Part shown: one piece after another, positions 48,807-60,989 of the stretch
Layout: every line of letters starts with the position of its first letter
Numbering within the stretch: the first letter of the stretch is position 1
The notes under the pieces: generated by a model
Told to the model about the DNA's origin: nothing
Seen by the model: the letters and a program-made list of their open reading frames with translations, nothing else
Databases searched by the model: none
NCBI GenBank assembly: GCA_030248225.1
Contig: JASANE010018648.1
Span: 1 to 64,000 of the forward strand
Direction: 5' to 3'
DNA: 64,000 nt
From: Trileptium ribeirensis
Lineage: Eukaryota > Nematoda > Enoplea > Enoplida > Thoracostomopsidae
Program-made: the position numbers and the translations under genes

Positions 48807-49258
48807 TGCATGAGCAAACTTAAAAGGTGCCCCCTACCATCCCCTTTTGATACTATGTACAAAACTGTTAGCGAACAAAGAATTCTTTGCAATACCCAAT
48901 TACAAATTCAAAAATTTCCATTCGCGAACGCAGATCGAATTGCTAAGTGCAATTGCAATTACTAATTGCAAAACGGTGTAATTTCCATTCGCTAACACAA
49001 TGCACCTATTTGCTATTTGGCCAAATTCGCTTCGCAACGCACAATGTGGCAACTAGCGTTCCGCATTTTTTCGTTACCCTACACATTTCGTTATATTATT
49101 GATAATACGTGTAGTTCGCTAACTTAACATGTTACGTGCAGGTTTTAAAATATGAACGGGGTAATTTTTGTTAATAATCTAGTACGCCGAACAAGCGATC
49201 GCCAATCGTTAATGACAGAAGGGGATGGTAGGGGGCGCACTTTAAGTTTACTCATGCA
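48807..49258. mobile_element. MITE-B copy 3 (452 bp)
   Basis: Ends TGCATGAGCAAACTTAAAAG and CTTTAAGTTTACTCATGCA, then the inner pair GGTGCCCCCTACCATCCCC / GGGGATGGTAGGGGGCGC. Flanks TGA and TAA fit a mutated TNA duplication. The longer centre contains repeated ATTCGCTAAC/ATTGC motifs absent from copies 1 and 2. Confidence 0.85.
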
Positions 49259-49266
49259 TAAAATAA

Positions 49267-49410
49267 CCATAAGGTTGTGATTGAAGTAATGTCAGTATAT
49301 TGCTATCATGGGACGTGGGACCTGAATTTGGAACGAAAAATTAGTTAATATGCTCAGAATAGCCACAGTCGTTCCGTTTCCAGTCGCTCTGCGAGTTACT
49401 ACTTTAGCTG
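49267..49410 (-). repeat. Right inverted arm of the 3.3-kb composite
   Basis: Inverse partner of 46,152-46,290, starting 8 bases after MITE-B copy 3. Key string: GGGACCTGAATTTGGAACGA, then TGCTCAGAATAGCCACAGTC, then GTTCCGTTTCC. Confidence 0.75.
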
Positions 49411-52400
49411 CTTGGAAATCCAAAAATATAAATATATTGAAAAGTCGTTTAATCGAAATTTCGTTTAAACTAAGTCCGTCGAAATGTCGATCAATTATTT
49501 TTGTGCCTATTTCTTGCTGTGACAGTACGATATAGTTTTCACGCTGGAAATTTCTGTTTTTGGTTTACGTTTTCCGCTAGAATTTGTGGACAAAACAACG
49601 ACACTAATGAACACTTTATTCAAAACATTGCTGTCCTATCCAACAAAACGACTGACGCCTATATTAATACTAAACAAGAAGATAGAGATTTGTCTCATTA
49701 AGATTATGGGTCAAGTGAAGTGCTGTTAAGATTAAAGTGAAAGCACTGCCAACGTATTAATAGCTTGCATTATCGCCACGGGGTTGTAGAATGTATAATC
49801 TAACAGACGTGAACTTCACAAAGAATTAAGCATCAATCACGTTGCATGAATAGGTGCGGATATATACATGGTTACTGTGTATTGAGACACACAATGTGCA
49901 TATATATAGAGCATAAAAAGCTTTACAAAACGATACCCAAAAACAGATATAGCCCGAGCGGCTACGGACATATTTATTGACGTTTTCGTGTGCTTTGAGT
50001 ATTATGATCGCATTAAAAACCACTTTTGATCGAAATCCACATCCTAAAAGAGCAGCATAGCAAACGGTTTAGATTATTGTTTTATGGGTGCCTATTTGCT
50101 CTACAAGATGGACAATTGGACAGTTATTGACACCGATTGTCAGGATGCAATATAAAACATAATTTTTCGAAACAGATAGGATTTCAAAATAATGAACTAT
50201 TGGGCGAATCAATCCGCCCAGTCAAAGTTGGTTACACCAGTCACCCTAAACTCAATAAAATGCATATTGTCAAGTATCCCCACTATACGGCTAGTAAGAA
50301 TTAATCGCTTCGCCTGTTAACGTTGAAGCCAGATCACCCTGATAAAGGCACTGGGTAGTTGCGCAATGGCGCTTTCTTCTCCATATAGAATACTGGCCTT
50401 TGTCCGTCTTCATCGTTGTTAATGCGGTGATGACACAACAAAAGGCTCATTATCTATTGATCTGCATTCAAATCATATGGTAGTATTATTTAGGCACTAT
50501 AAGCAAACAGATCTACTTTTTGGTGAAATTTATCATATTAGTTAGCGTTAGAATTGATTGTGTAATTTTGAGCAAAGAATAGGCCACAATAGAGATTATA
50601 TAATCAGCCACCTAGGCTGGTTTCGCCCTTACAATACTGATTCCTCATCATGTTTGCACAATGTGATATGTCATGTCATCAATATTTGAACCCATGGCTT
50701 CGGGAGGCTTCAAAATAGGGTGTCGGCTCAAACCTTGGCCGAATCGAGGGTTATATGAGCCTAATTTTCTGATATATGTCAAGATCCCATAAAATTGAGA
50801 TAAAATCGTCAGAGGCAGAATGGGACTTGGGTTGAAATGTTTCATCATTACCCAGAACATTTAAGTGGTGATAACCTTTTGTCACAACGTTACCAAAGGT
50901 ATTTGGTTACACCTTGCCGTCTGTATTGATTCGGCACTTAGGCTCTTATTGCCAACTACCGTTGGTAGTAGGCCCTTGTGTCATTTAATTAAGATTACAT
51001 AGCTAGTGCAAAAATTTCACTATGTAGCATTTGATCATCATGACTCAGCAGCGGGTGGTGGGATCGGTTTCACGATTGCTCAAAATTTTTGTCTTGATGC
51101 GTTCTAGCGATAAATGTACAGCTCGTCTATCGAAACGGAGCGAGCGGAGTTTCCACTGAGGGCGCTAGGGGGAAATCGTGAAAATTTCATTTTTATCTGC
51201 TTGTGTCGCGCATAACTCCTCTTCGGGTTGATGGAGCTCGATAATTTTTGTCGATTGCAAAAACGAGGGAGATATTGAACGCGAATAGCTCCGACCCAAT
51301 CTTCGGGATCCAAATGTCAAAAAAATATTTCTTTAAGGATTATTTGCCCATACGGCCACGGGTTTTCGGCAACCCATATCTCGGGACAGGATTCCCATCG
51401 AAAAAGTGAAACCACTAGCGGAATCAGCTCACCAATAACTACAACTTTGCTGGCCATGACTTTTTGTGCGACCACTCCATGGGTAGCTCGAATACGGTAG
51501 CCGTCCCTTTGCCAGAAATATCGACAGAAGTTCGACATGTTGTTGCGTGTTTTTACCTTACAACGAGCGTCCATTAGTTTATCAAACGCGTTGAATACGA
51601 TGGTTTAGCTATTTTGGGTCAAACTTGACTATATTATACTTTTTCCTAGGTTTTCAATCGACGAACCCAATTTCTAAAATGTATTGACTTTCCATTTGTT
51701 TAGTTATATATTGCTGGCAGGGTGTCAAAAGGTTTATTGGTTTAACGGCTTTGTTATCTAGAGTCCACCAGAACATTTTATATCTTTTCAGATGTTTTCA
51801 TTGGATTTAGGGTCAATGAACTCGATTACCAGAATAAAATTTGGTTACGAATTGAGAATGGTCTATATGGTTTTTACTGCTGAGTATGATGTTCGGTTTT
51901 AGAGACTAGCACGAATGCTTCGTGTGATTTCAGTTTTTGATTGGTTTAGGGTTGATGTGGTTTTAGGGTTTTCAATAGGTTCAGGGTTACAGATGTATTA
52001 GTGTAGTACACCTGTATATACATCAAACAAGGCCTGTTACAAGTGATTTCACAAAAATACCACTTGATGAACCATGCACGCTCCGTTTCACAGTTCGAAT
52101 TTTAGTCAGAGCTTCGAAAAGTAAGCCTTGTATTAATATCTCGTACACACTAAGCCTGTGTCAATGTCGGACATAGAAACCGCTAAGAGCCACGATCATT
52201 GACATAAATTTATGTATTACCCTGTTGAGTTATCGTGAATCCCTGCTATTTCATGGTGTTAGCCGTATAATTCCAGGGTATGTACTGAGCGGTACGGTTT
52301 GCTCATGCGATGGTGATTGGGAATTCGTCACTTGCTGGCGCTTTGTATTTTTGATCTGAAGTAGAAAATGGCAAATTTTCAGTTCGTTAAATTTTTAGCC

Positions 52401-52694
52401 TTTCAAAGTTAATTTTGATTATGCTGTTTATTCGTGCATAACTGGTTGTTGCATCTTCAAATTTAGTGAATTATCTTCCTCAAATTTAATGAAACCATCC
52501 TCATATCCGCACTAATATATAACATTTCTGAAACCCGCTGCCTTCCTGGTCGAGTCATTTCAGTCGACACGCTCATTAAATGAAGTAGTCAACTATGTTT
52601 ACCCGAATTCAGCGACGTTTACAGGAGCTTTTGGAACACAGCTGAACGATCCAGGTCTAATCCGCCGCTAAGGCAAAATCTTTAAGGCGACGTA
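49411..52694. other. Intergenic, nothing confidently recognised
   Basis: No gene supported. The 51,100-51,580 stretch is less A/T-rich and open on the minus strand in two adjoining pieces (51,317-51,574, 51,104-51,313). These together read WQRDGYRIRATHGVVAQKV, then PKRSYARHKQIK, with no domain I recognise. It could be a piece of an unknown repeat. Confidence 0.35.
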
Positions 52695-53352
52695 TAGTAG
52701 GCTCGGCTAATCCTGTCGCTTTTAGATGCTTATATATGTTTAGCGTTATCGCTCATTCGGCTAAGCCCGTCAAATCGACGGGTAATCCGGTCACAGAAAT
52801 TTCAGAACATAAAACTAGATAAACGCAAAATATACTGTAACGCAGCAAATATAAAGTATGATAAATGAATAAAACCATCTAACCAAAAATGCAAAATATG
52901 AAGTATATATATATAATTAGCCATAGTGTAACAAATTATAACAGTGTTGTATAGTATTAAACATGCTGACTGGTTTACCCAACAAAGGGGCGGCATTACC
53001 CGAATTGGTAAAATTTTTAAACACCGGCAAATTTTAGTCGAGCTCCAGCATTTCGACAGTTATTTTCAGAATTTTAACATAAAAGTAAATTTTTATGGGA
53101 AAACACAATGATTTGGGAAGTTTTCGGGCAGCAAAAATGGCGATCTAACTAAAATACCTTTATAATATTTTTTTACGCTTTCAGTAAAATGGCTGAATCT
53201 GTCACGTGACTATGACATATTGAACAAAATCTTATGTAATTTAGCAACATAAATCATATTTATATTATGACGTTTTTGTTTTAACGTGTGTCGATAGCAT
53301 GCAACAAATCCAGCCTAGAAATAACAAGTGACGAGATTAGCTGAGCCTACTA
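52695..53352. mobile_element. 658-bp inverted-repeat element with TA flanks (MITE-E)
   Basis: The left end TAGTAGGCTCGGCTAATC continues CTGTCGCTT. The reverse complement of the right end reads TAGTAGGCTCAGCTAATCTC, then GTCACTTG. Both flanks are TA. No transposase frame. The TA duplication fits a Tc1/mariner-type or other TA-targeting mover. Confidence 0.75.
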
Positions 53353-53354
53353 TA

Positions 53355-54509
53355 TATTTTAGTGATATGGGAATGTCCCCGTTCCTTTACTGCTTGCACA
53401 AATATCTTAGTTTCTCAGATACATGCTCATTAACACAGGCTTTTAGATAGCAGCCTGTAATTGGAACAAATTTCTACTTTTTTAAACAGCGCTTAGAAAA
53501 GGAATAATTTCGTTATATCGATGACAACGATCACTGCCCAATAAAGGTAAACCAAACTCCCACGAAATGAAATCGCCTGGTTATTTAGACAAATGGGTGT
53601 TAAAAGAGAGTTTTCTGGACGTTGGTCATTAATTGGCGACTATGCCTTTTGACGGCACTACGGAGCCAGTCGTTTCGACAATAGCTGTCACCAGTGAACA
53701 TGCATCATTGTGAAAGCGTTTATCCACGGGCTCAAGACTTGAACCTGTAATCGGCGGGGCTCCGCGATTACCCTTTTCGCAAAAGTTCATAGATTTCACT
53801 TTCCTCAAACGGCGTTATTTCAGCTAGTCTTGCATATAGCTGTTTTCGAATACCTTGAAAATATGCGGGCAGGCTGAACCCGAGCGGTTGAATTTCACGA
53901 CAGTGAACCAGTTTTTACATGGTCTCAGTTTCCCTGGAATATTTGTTCTGGTACCTTGCGCTAATTACGTATTGTGTATTGTAACTATACGGTTGTTAAT
54001 ACACCTCGTGTCAAATAGTAAACTGTATCGGAAGTGAACTGAATTGAGCGTAATCGCAAATGCTAAGTTGAAGGCTGGAGGTTGGTTGCATAAATGCGTT
54101 TTTAGTTGTGCAGCCGGATAGTTACCTAAAAAGCATATCCAAAGCTGTTGACTAAAAGATGAAAAATCTACGTAATGCTAGTGCCATTTCCTAGCCCCAA
54201 TTGGTTAGCATTTTGTTTTAAAAAATTTCCGCACAGTGTACTAAGTTTTAGTAAATGGATTGGTATGTTTCGGCCAAACTTCGAGACATTAAACATAATC
54301 ATATATGTGTGTCGGCCGGTTTGGCTTCGCGAACGAGATACTGTATTTTGTGGGAACGCAAGCTTTATGTGTATGAAAATAACGACGTGGCTGGGGTGAT
54401 ATACGAAAGTAACTGATAAAATTATTTTACCGTGTACATAATTTGTGTATCGTGAAAAAATGCTTGATAAACACAAGAAGCGAGCAAGCATATGCGGCCA
54501 AACTTAAGC
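53355..54509. other. Intergenic, one strong hairpin
   Basis: No gene. At 53,741-53,772 the sequence GTAATCGGCGG-GGCT-CCGCGATTAC folds into a long stem with one bulge. Short overlapping frames at 54,168-54,491 on both strands look random. Confidence 0.4.
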
Positions 54510-55040
54510 TGTGGAGTTTCCCAAATTCCGCAGGAATTATAAATACATAATTTGCCTTAAACGTTATACTATTATAATTGCAATTTTGGGAATTTCCTAC
54601 TCAAACATTCTCGAATTTGCAGTTCCACCATTTCATAGTCTTCGTTTCCGGAATTTTTGATTCTCGAATATCGAAATTCTTGATCCTATAGTTAGCCCAT
54701 GTCAACTTTAGGGACCGAAATATAATGCATGATATGCCGTTCTCGATATACCTTGGTCTTAGCCTAAGCTAAGGTTTCTATACGAGCAGGTTTTAAGCCT
54801 GAAATGTTAATGTGCTTGGGACTTTGGGAATTCCCAAATAAATTCTGGATTATCAAATCCGTAGTTCCAGATTCTCCAGTCCCCGTTTCCGGAATTATTG
54901 ACTCGTGATTCCCAAATTTAAAATTTTCGATTTCCATAATTGCTAACTCCCAGCTTTTCGATTACCAATTCACAACTGCCAAATTTTCTGTTTTCAATTT
55001 CGGTTTCCAAATTTCCGGTTCCGAATTTTTGTATATAACT
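54510..55040 (-). repeat. ~15-bp satellite, reverse orientation
   Basis: Recurrent (T/C)CCAAATTCC, GGAATTTTTGATTCTCGAAT and CCAGTTCC-like units. On the minus strand these read GGAATTTGGGAATC, the same family as 59,060-59,850 in the opposite orientation. Confidence 0.65.
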
Positions 55041-55179
55041 ATCCAAACGGATCTTAATTGTTTTGTTCGTTCATATAGACTTCAGTTCTTTTTGTCGGCT
55101 GTGCATCTACAACGAATGGAGATATGCAGCTTATTCAGGTTAATTTCGTACAGTAAAAAAGCTCCATTGCCAGTATAAA

Positions 55180-56010
55180 ATTTCTTCAATTGCCGGCCGT
55201 GAATTATTACGTATGCAAACGGCCTACGGCTGTTGAGGCCGGTGCCCACCGCTAGACTTGAGGCTCAAGGCTAATGAGGGCTTTACTCAATAACGCTGGT
55301 AACATATAAAACGTATTTATAGTCGTCTGCAGTAAGTCTGACACGTTCTTTATGGACTGTTGATTGTATCAATAGTGTATATACCATGGTTGTTTAATCG
55401 TTTACATCACGAGCTACATCGTTCGCGTTCACATTTCTGTCATTGTCATTCGCATTTTTAATGAACAGGAACAAGGGCTCTGCAAAGTACGAACGGAATT
55501 TGCGTTCGCGTGCATTTGTATTTTTCACACGGTTGTTCGCGTTCACCAAATGACTTGCTGAATCAGACAGCAATGTTCGCGGTCTATGTCCATATTGTAG
55601 TATACGCAAACAAATGTGATTGGTATTTTTGTTTTCCTGTGTACACGGTCAGAAAAATGACATGATAAATCGCAAAATAGCGACCACGAACAGTATCTAC
55701 ACGATGCTGGGGTACTGGAAAAGGTTTTGAAAGTGGAAATTCGAAACGAGAGAATGTTCAGAAACTTTGGAAAAGATTGCGGAACTCGAAACTTGGGAAA
55801 CGGAAAACTGTTTGGAAACTGCATAACTTGGGAAAGCGGAAACCCGAAAATTATAAAACTAATATAGTGGGGAAACTTGAGAACCAGAAAATGCTGAGAA
55901 ATTGGACAATGTGGGAAAGCGGAAGCGGGAAGATGTAGGGAAACCGGAAAACTTGGGACACGGGAAAATGTTGATGAACCGGAAAAGCTCGGAAAACGGG
56001 AAAAATGGAA
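55180..56010 (+). repeat. Segmental duplication, copy 1
   Basis: Matches 56,800-57,760 in order: GGCCGTGAAT, GCAAACG-CCTACGGCTG, GTGCCCAC-GCTAGA, TACTCAATAACG, AACGTATTTATA, ATCACGAGCTACATCGTTCG, GCATTTTTAATGAAC, CGCGTTCACCAAATG, GTGTACACGGTCAGAAAAATG and GCGACCACGAACAG. It then runs into a purine-rich array from about 55,715 (GGAAAAGATTGCGGAA and so on). The last ~300 bases are ~15-bp GGGAAACTGGAAAAT units. Confidence 0.85.
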
Positions 56011-56799
56011 AAGATATGCAGCCAATTCAGGTTACTTTCATACAGTCAAAAACCTCTATAAGACCGTATATATAATATTATGCTACATTGATTTTAGGAT
56101 GCAGGATTGGGGTGAAATGCGGTTCATAAATTAGCCCACGAGAGCCGAAAACAAATCTTGCAAACACTTCAACTTTATGGGTGACATTATGCTCATATTA
56201 TAGAGCAAATCATACTTTATGTGGCTTCACATAGTGTGCTGATATTGTCATTATTTAGTTGATCAGTATGGATTTTGAATGGGCCTACGAGCCACAAAAA
56301 CAACTATTTTTGGAAACGTTCGACATGTACGGATATTATTTGTGTATCAACGATAACTTTTTCGTTATTGGTGTAAACCAACATACGGGGAGACAAATCA
56401 AGCGTGAATAGGTTAGGCCCTTTTTTCTGTAGGTTTAGCTGGACAACCATCTTGTTCAGCTAACTTAGCTCACAAAATTGGTACAAACTTATCCTCCGCA
56501 TAATTGACGTTAAGTTCAGGCTACCCTCCACATAACTAAAATGTCCGGTGTGTTTTGAGTGCAACGCCTGTGCAATGGCGGATTTTGAAGCCAAACGGCC
56601 GACCGGTAAACGTTTCGGCAGACCAACGGACGCCTTTGATATCAAACGTCCCGCTGTGGGCCAATGGCCGACAGCACAACAGCTGGGCGACCGCCAATGG
56701 ATGGCTGACTGCCTAGATACTCGTGCTTGTTACAATACGAATTTACTATCTTTCTTAGCAAAAATTCGACATTCGCTACTGTTAACAGTAGAAAATTTC
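56011..56799. other. Spacer between duplicated blocks
   Basis: It contains a 84-codon + frame (56,548-56,802) of higher GC reading KRPTGKRFGRPTDAFDIKRP, then QWPTAQQLGDRQWMADCLD. I recognise no family. Its composition differs from the neighbours, so it may be a fragment of a transposon or pseudogene. The rest is plain A/T-rich sequence. Confidence 0.3.
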
Positions 56800-57349
56800 T
56801 GACCGACGGCCGTGAAATTTCTTCAATTGTCCACGGTGGATTATTGCGTCCGCAAACGCCCTACGGCTGTCGAGGCCCGTGCCCACGCTAGATTTGAGGC
56901 TCGCAAACTTAAATAAGGTTATACTCAATAACGTTCGTAACATACAAAACGTATTTATATTCGTCTGCTGTAAGTTCGACACATTCCTTATGCACTGTTG
57001 ATAATTCGTGTGGACTTAATTATCAATAGTGTATATAGCATGGTGTTTTTTGTTAACATCACGAGCTACATCGTTCGGGTTCATATTTCTGTCATTGCCA
57101 TTCGCATTTTTAATGAACGCGAACAAAGCTCTGCAAAATACGAATGGATGTCCACTTCGCACGGTTGTCCGCGTTCACCAAATGCTCGCGTTGACATACT
57201 GAATTGGAACAGCAATGTTCGCGGTCTATATCGGTATTTTAGTATACGCAAACGCGGTTGGTAATATCTTGTTTTCTTGTGTACACGGTCAGAAAAATGC
57301 GATGATAAATCGCAAAACAGCGACCACGAACAGCGTCTACACGATGCTA
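56800..57349 (+). repeat. Segmental duplication, copy 2 (unique part)
   Basis: Homologous to 55,180-55,714, with small indels throughout. It leads into the long satellite at 57,350. The duplication is old: differences are frequent. Confidence 0.85.
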
Positions 57350-58925
57350 CTAAACTGGAAAAGCTTGGGAAAGCGGAAATTCTGGAAATTTGAAAATGTT
57401 CAGAAACTTTGGAAAAGATTGCGGAATGACAAACTTGGTGAATGGAAAACTGTTTGGGAACTGCATAACATGGGGAAACGGGAAACCCGAAAACTATAAA
57501 ACTAAAAAATGTGAGAAACTGGAAACTTGGGACCCAGAAAATATTGAGAAATTGAAAAATGTGGGAAACGGGAAGGGAAACTCGGGGAACCAGAAAATTT
57601 TGACAAACTGGAAAAGGTGGGAAAGCGGAAGCGGGCAAATGTAAGGAAACCGGAAAAGGTTGAGACACGGGAAAATTTAGAAACTGAAAAATGTAGGAAA
57701 CGGAAGACTTGGGAAACGGAAAAATGTTTATGAACTGGAAAAGCTAGAAAAACGGGAAAATTGAGAAACAACAAGATGCGAGAACTGGAAGATGTGGGAA
57801 ACGGGAAAAATTGGGAAATACAAAATTAGGAAAATTTGGGAAACGGGAAATGTTGATAAACTACAAAAGGCTGGTAAAAGAACAGCTCGAGAAACAGGAA
57901 AATTGGGAAATGGAACATGTGGCAAAAGGTTAACTTAAGAAACTCAAACAACTTGGGAAATGAGAAACTCGGTTTACTGAAAAATCCTGAGAACCTGGAA
58001 AACATGGGAAATAGAAGGGAAACTCGGGAATCCGGAAAATGTGGAGAAACTCGAAAATGTGGGAAACCAGAAGCAGGAAAATGTAGGGAACCCGTAAAAG
58101 ATTGGGAAACGGAAGAGGTTGACAAACTAGAAAATGTAGGAAACGGGAAACTTGGGACACGAGAAAATTTGGAATCTGGAAAATGTAGAACACGGCAGAC
58201 TTGGGAAACGGGAAAATGTTGGGAAACTGGAAAAGGTTGGGAAACAGGAAAATCTGGAAACTGTAAAATACAAAAACGGTAAGATTGAGAAATAGGAAAG
58301 TGTTTGGAAACTGCATAAAGTTGAGAAACAGGAAACTCGGGAAAACTGGGAGACTTGAAAATGTGGGAAACCAGAAAATCGGGAAACTGGAAAATATGTG
58401 AAACGGGAAGCTACAGAAACTGGAAGATGTGGGACATTCAGTACACGGGAAAATGTCAAAAGTTGGGAAATGGAACATTGGAGAAACATGGGGAACGGGA
58501 AATTGTAAAATATATATGGAAAATGGGAAACTCGGGAAATTTAGGAAGCGGTAAAATGTTGGGAAACGGGAAAATGTTGACGAACTGAAAAAGCTAAGAA
58601 AACAGGAAAATTGGGAAACAGGAAAATCGGAAAACTGGAAAATGTGGCAAACTGGTAAATATGGAAAATTGCAAAACAGAAAACTCGGAAAATTCTGGAA
58701 ACGGGAAAATGTTGGTAAATTGGAAAAGGCTGGTAAAGGGAAAACTCGAGAAACAGGAGAATTGGGAAATGGAAAATGTGGCAAACGGGGAATTTAGGAA
58801 ACTCGAACATGTTACTGAGGGAACTTGGAAAATGAAGAACTCGGTTTACTGCAAAATGCTGAGAAAGTGGAAAAGGTTGCGAAAAGGAAAACTTGAGAAA
58901 ATGTTAGCAAATTTAAAAATGTTGG
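57350..58925 (+). repeat. ~15-bp purine-rich satellite (GGGAAACTGGAAAATGT family)
   Basis: About 1.6 kb of tandem degenerate units of 14-17 bases with consensus GGGAAAC(T/G)(G/C)GAAAATGT. The + strand is almost free of runs of pyrimidine beyond two or three bases. The first ~400 bases parallel 55,715-56,010 unit by unit, showing duplication of an existing array. The minus-strand frames here (Phe/Pro/Ser repeats) are by-products. Confidence 0.9.
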
Positions 58926-59059
58926 GGGATGCATTACACCCATATGGCGTCACGAGTCAGACTATAGGTTATCGAGCCATCCCCAAGCTGAGGCTTCACA
59001 GCTTCCCGCGAAATTTGAAGCTAACAATTTTTCAATCAAGTATAAACATTTTGGATCAG

Positions 59060-59850
59060 GGATATGGGAATCAGAAATTCGAGCATCGGGAATTTGGAAA
59101 TTGAGAATTAAAAATGTATGAATTGCGAATGTGTAAGTCGGGAATTTGAGAATTGGGAATCGTAAACCTGGGAATAATGGATTTGGAAATCGGGAAATTA
59201 AGAATTCCGCATTTGAGAGTCTGGAGTTTGGGAATAGTGAATTTGCGAATCGGAACGTGGCAATAGAGAATTTGCGAATCGGAACAATGGCAATCAGCAA
59301 TATAGAATTGGGTCTTTGGCAATCGGAAATTTGTGAATCGTGAATTTAGGAATTGGAATTTGGGAATTGATAGCTTTCAAAATCGGTACTTTGGGAATCG
59401 ATGATGTGACAATAGCGAATATTCCGGATTCGGGAATTTGGAAATCGAAATTCCGTAATCAGTAATTTGGAAACCTGGGAGTTGGGGATCTGGGATTCTA
59501 GAATTTAGGAACAACGAGTTAAGAATATAGGAACCACGAATGTTTGAATTTGGTAATTGGGAAGAAAAATTTGGAATTCGCGAATTTGGGAATCAGGAAT
59601 TGAGAATTTGAGAATCGGAATTTTCTGTAGCCGAGAATTTGGCAATCGGGATTTTTTCGAATTCGAAATAAGAAAATTTGGAACCAGGAATTGAGAATTT
59701 GTAAATTGTGAATTAAAATTGAGAACTTAGGATCCTGAAATTTGGAATTTTGATTTTGGGGACCAGGAATTTGAGAATCAGAAATTTGTGATTCGGGTCG
59801 GAAGTTTGGAATCTGGAGTTTGAAAATCTGAAATTCGGGAATTGACGATT
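59060..59850 (+). repeat. ~15-bp satellite (GGGAATTTGGGAATC family)
   Basis: Tandem degenerate units, consensus (G)GGAATTTG(A/G)GAATC, over about 790 bases. Related in rhythm to, but distinct in sequence from, the array just upstream. A 130-base non-array stretch at 58,925-59,055 separates them. Confidence 0.85.
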
Positions 59851-60989
59851 CTACCACATCACTTTTATCGTGCAAATATTGTCCGCTATAATTGAATCGA
59901 AAGTACAGATATAATGAACAGCTATCAAATTGTCGATGCAAATATTTTACTGTCAACCCTTTACGTCATGAGGTAATTTACATTTTGACTATCGATGAAC
60001 AATTACTGGTCGCCTCGATGATGGAATCCCGAATACTCGTGCTAAAGTCATGTTTACTACCCATTGAGGTATCGTTGAGCTACTGGTTGGATCTTTAGAG
60101 CTCCTTGTAGAGCGAGCGAAGATGAGATTAAGCGTAAGAAACTAAACATATTACATAGCAGCCATTATTACAGTTACAACGTATGTTTGGTAAATAGTAC
60201 TGTAATCTAGTTAAATAAAGTTAAAGGTTTTTCATTTGGTCGATCGGATGTACAATGTATGCACTCAACTTTAAACTGTGCCCTCGCTGTAAGTTATTAA
60301 ACGTGGTTCCCGTAAATATTTTTGGGCAGCCCAAAACAGTTTTTCGAAATGCGCAAATATATATATAAATTCAAAGAATATTCTAAATATGCAATACTGT
60401 GCTTAAATTTGACGTCGTCAACCTTATGCTAATTGTAAAGTGAATCTACAAAACTTCGGGATTTGGGCATTTGCTGTTTTATATTTTGATGCTATGATTT
60501 CAATTAAGTCAATATTTTAATAACAAAAGATATTAAAGTTATCTGGCATTTTCATCAAACAGCAGCAACTGCTGACAGCTGCTCTAACTTTTTCATTTTC
60601 AAGACCAGTTTATGTTTTACACTTAAAGCGACTAACCACGCGTTTGCAGAACATACTATTTTGTACTATTGTAAATACATATATATACTAATATCTTCTT
60701 CAGTCGAGAATTTTTAAACATATTTCTGACTAGGCCGAGGCGTTTAGGATACTGGGCACTCGACAAATGTTTCTGCAAAAACAATATATTGACTTTAAAG
60801 CTTATGCCAAGGTCATGGTTATAATGCTGGCTGTATTATGTCTGCAAGATATTGAAATGTTCAGTCTATTTCAAGACGAAAGGACCTTTGATTTATTCGT
60901 GTAATAACGGGACGCAGCTACATGGCTTCTTAACAACAACATCCCCAGTTATCATAACCTCGAGGGTGCACCGAAACTTTTGCTGTTTT
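59851..60989. other. Intergenic, nothing recognised
   Basis: A/T-rich with a few TATATA runs. No gene or window-wide repeat seen. Confidence 0.4.

Noticed and set aside
57930..58784. 284-codon minus-strand frame rich in Phe, Pro and Ser
   Set aside because: It lies entirely in the ~15-bp satellite. The F/P/S pattern is the direct translation of the repeated units, and related frames occur in all phases.
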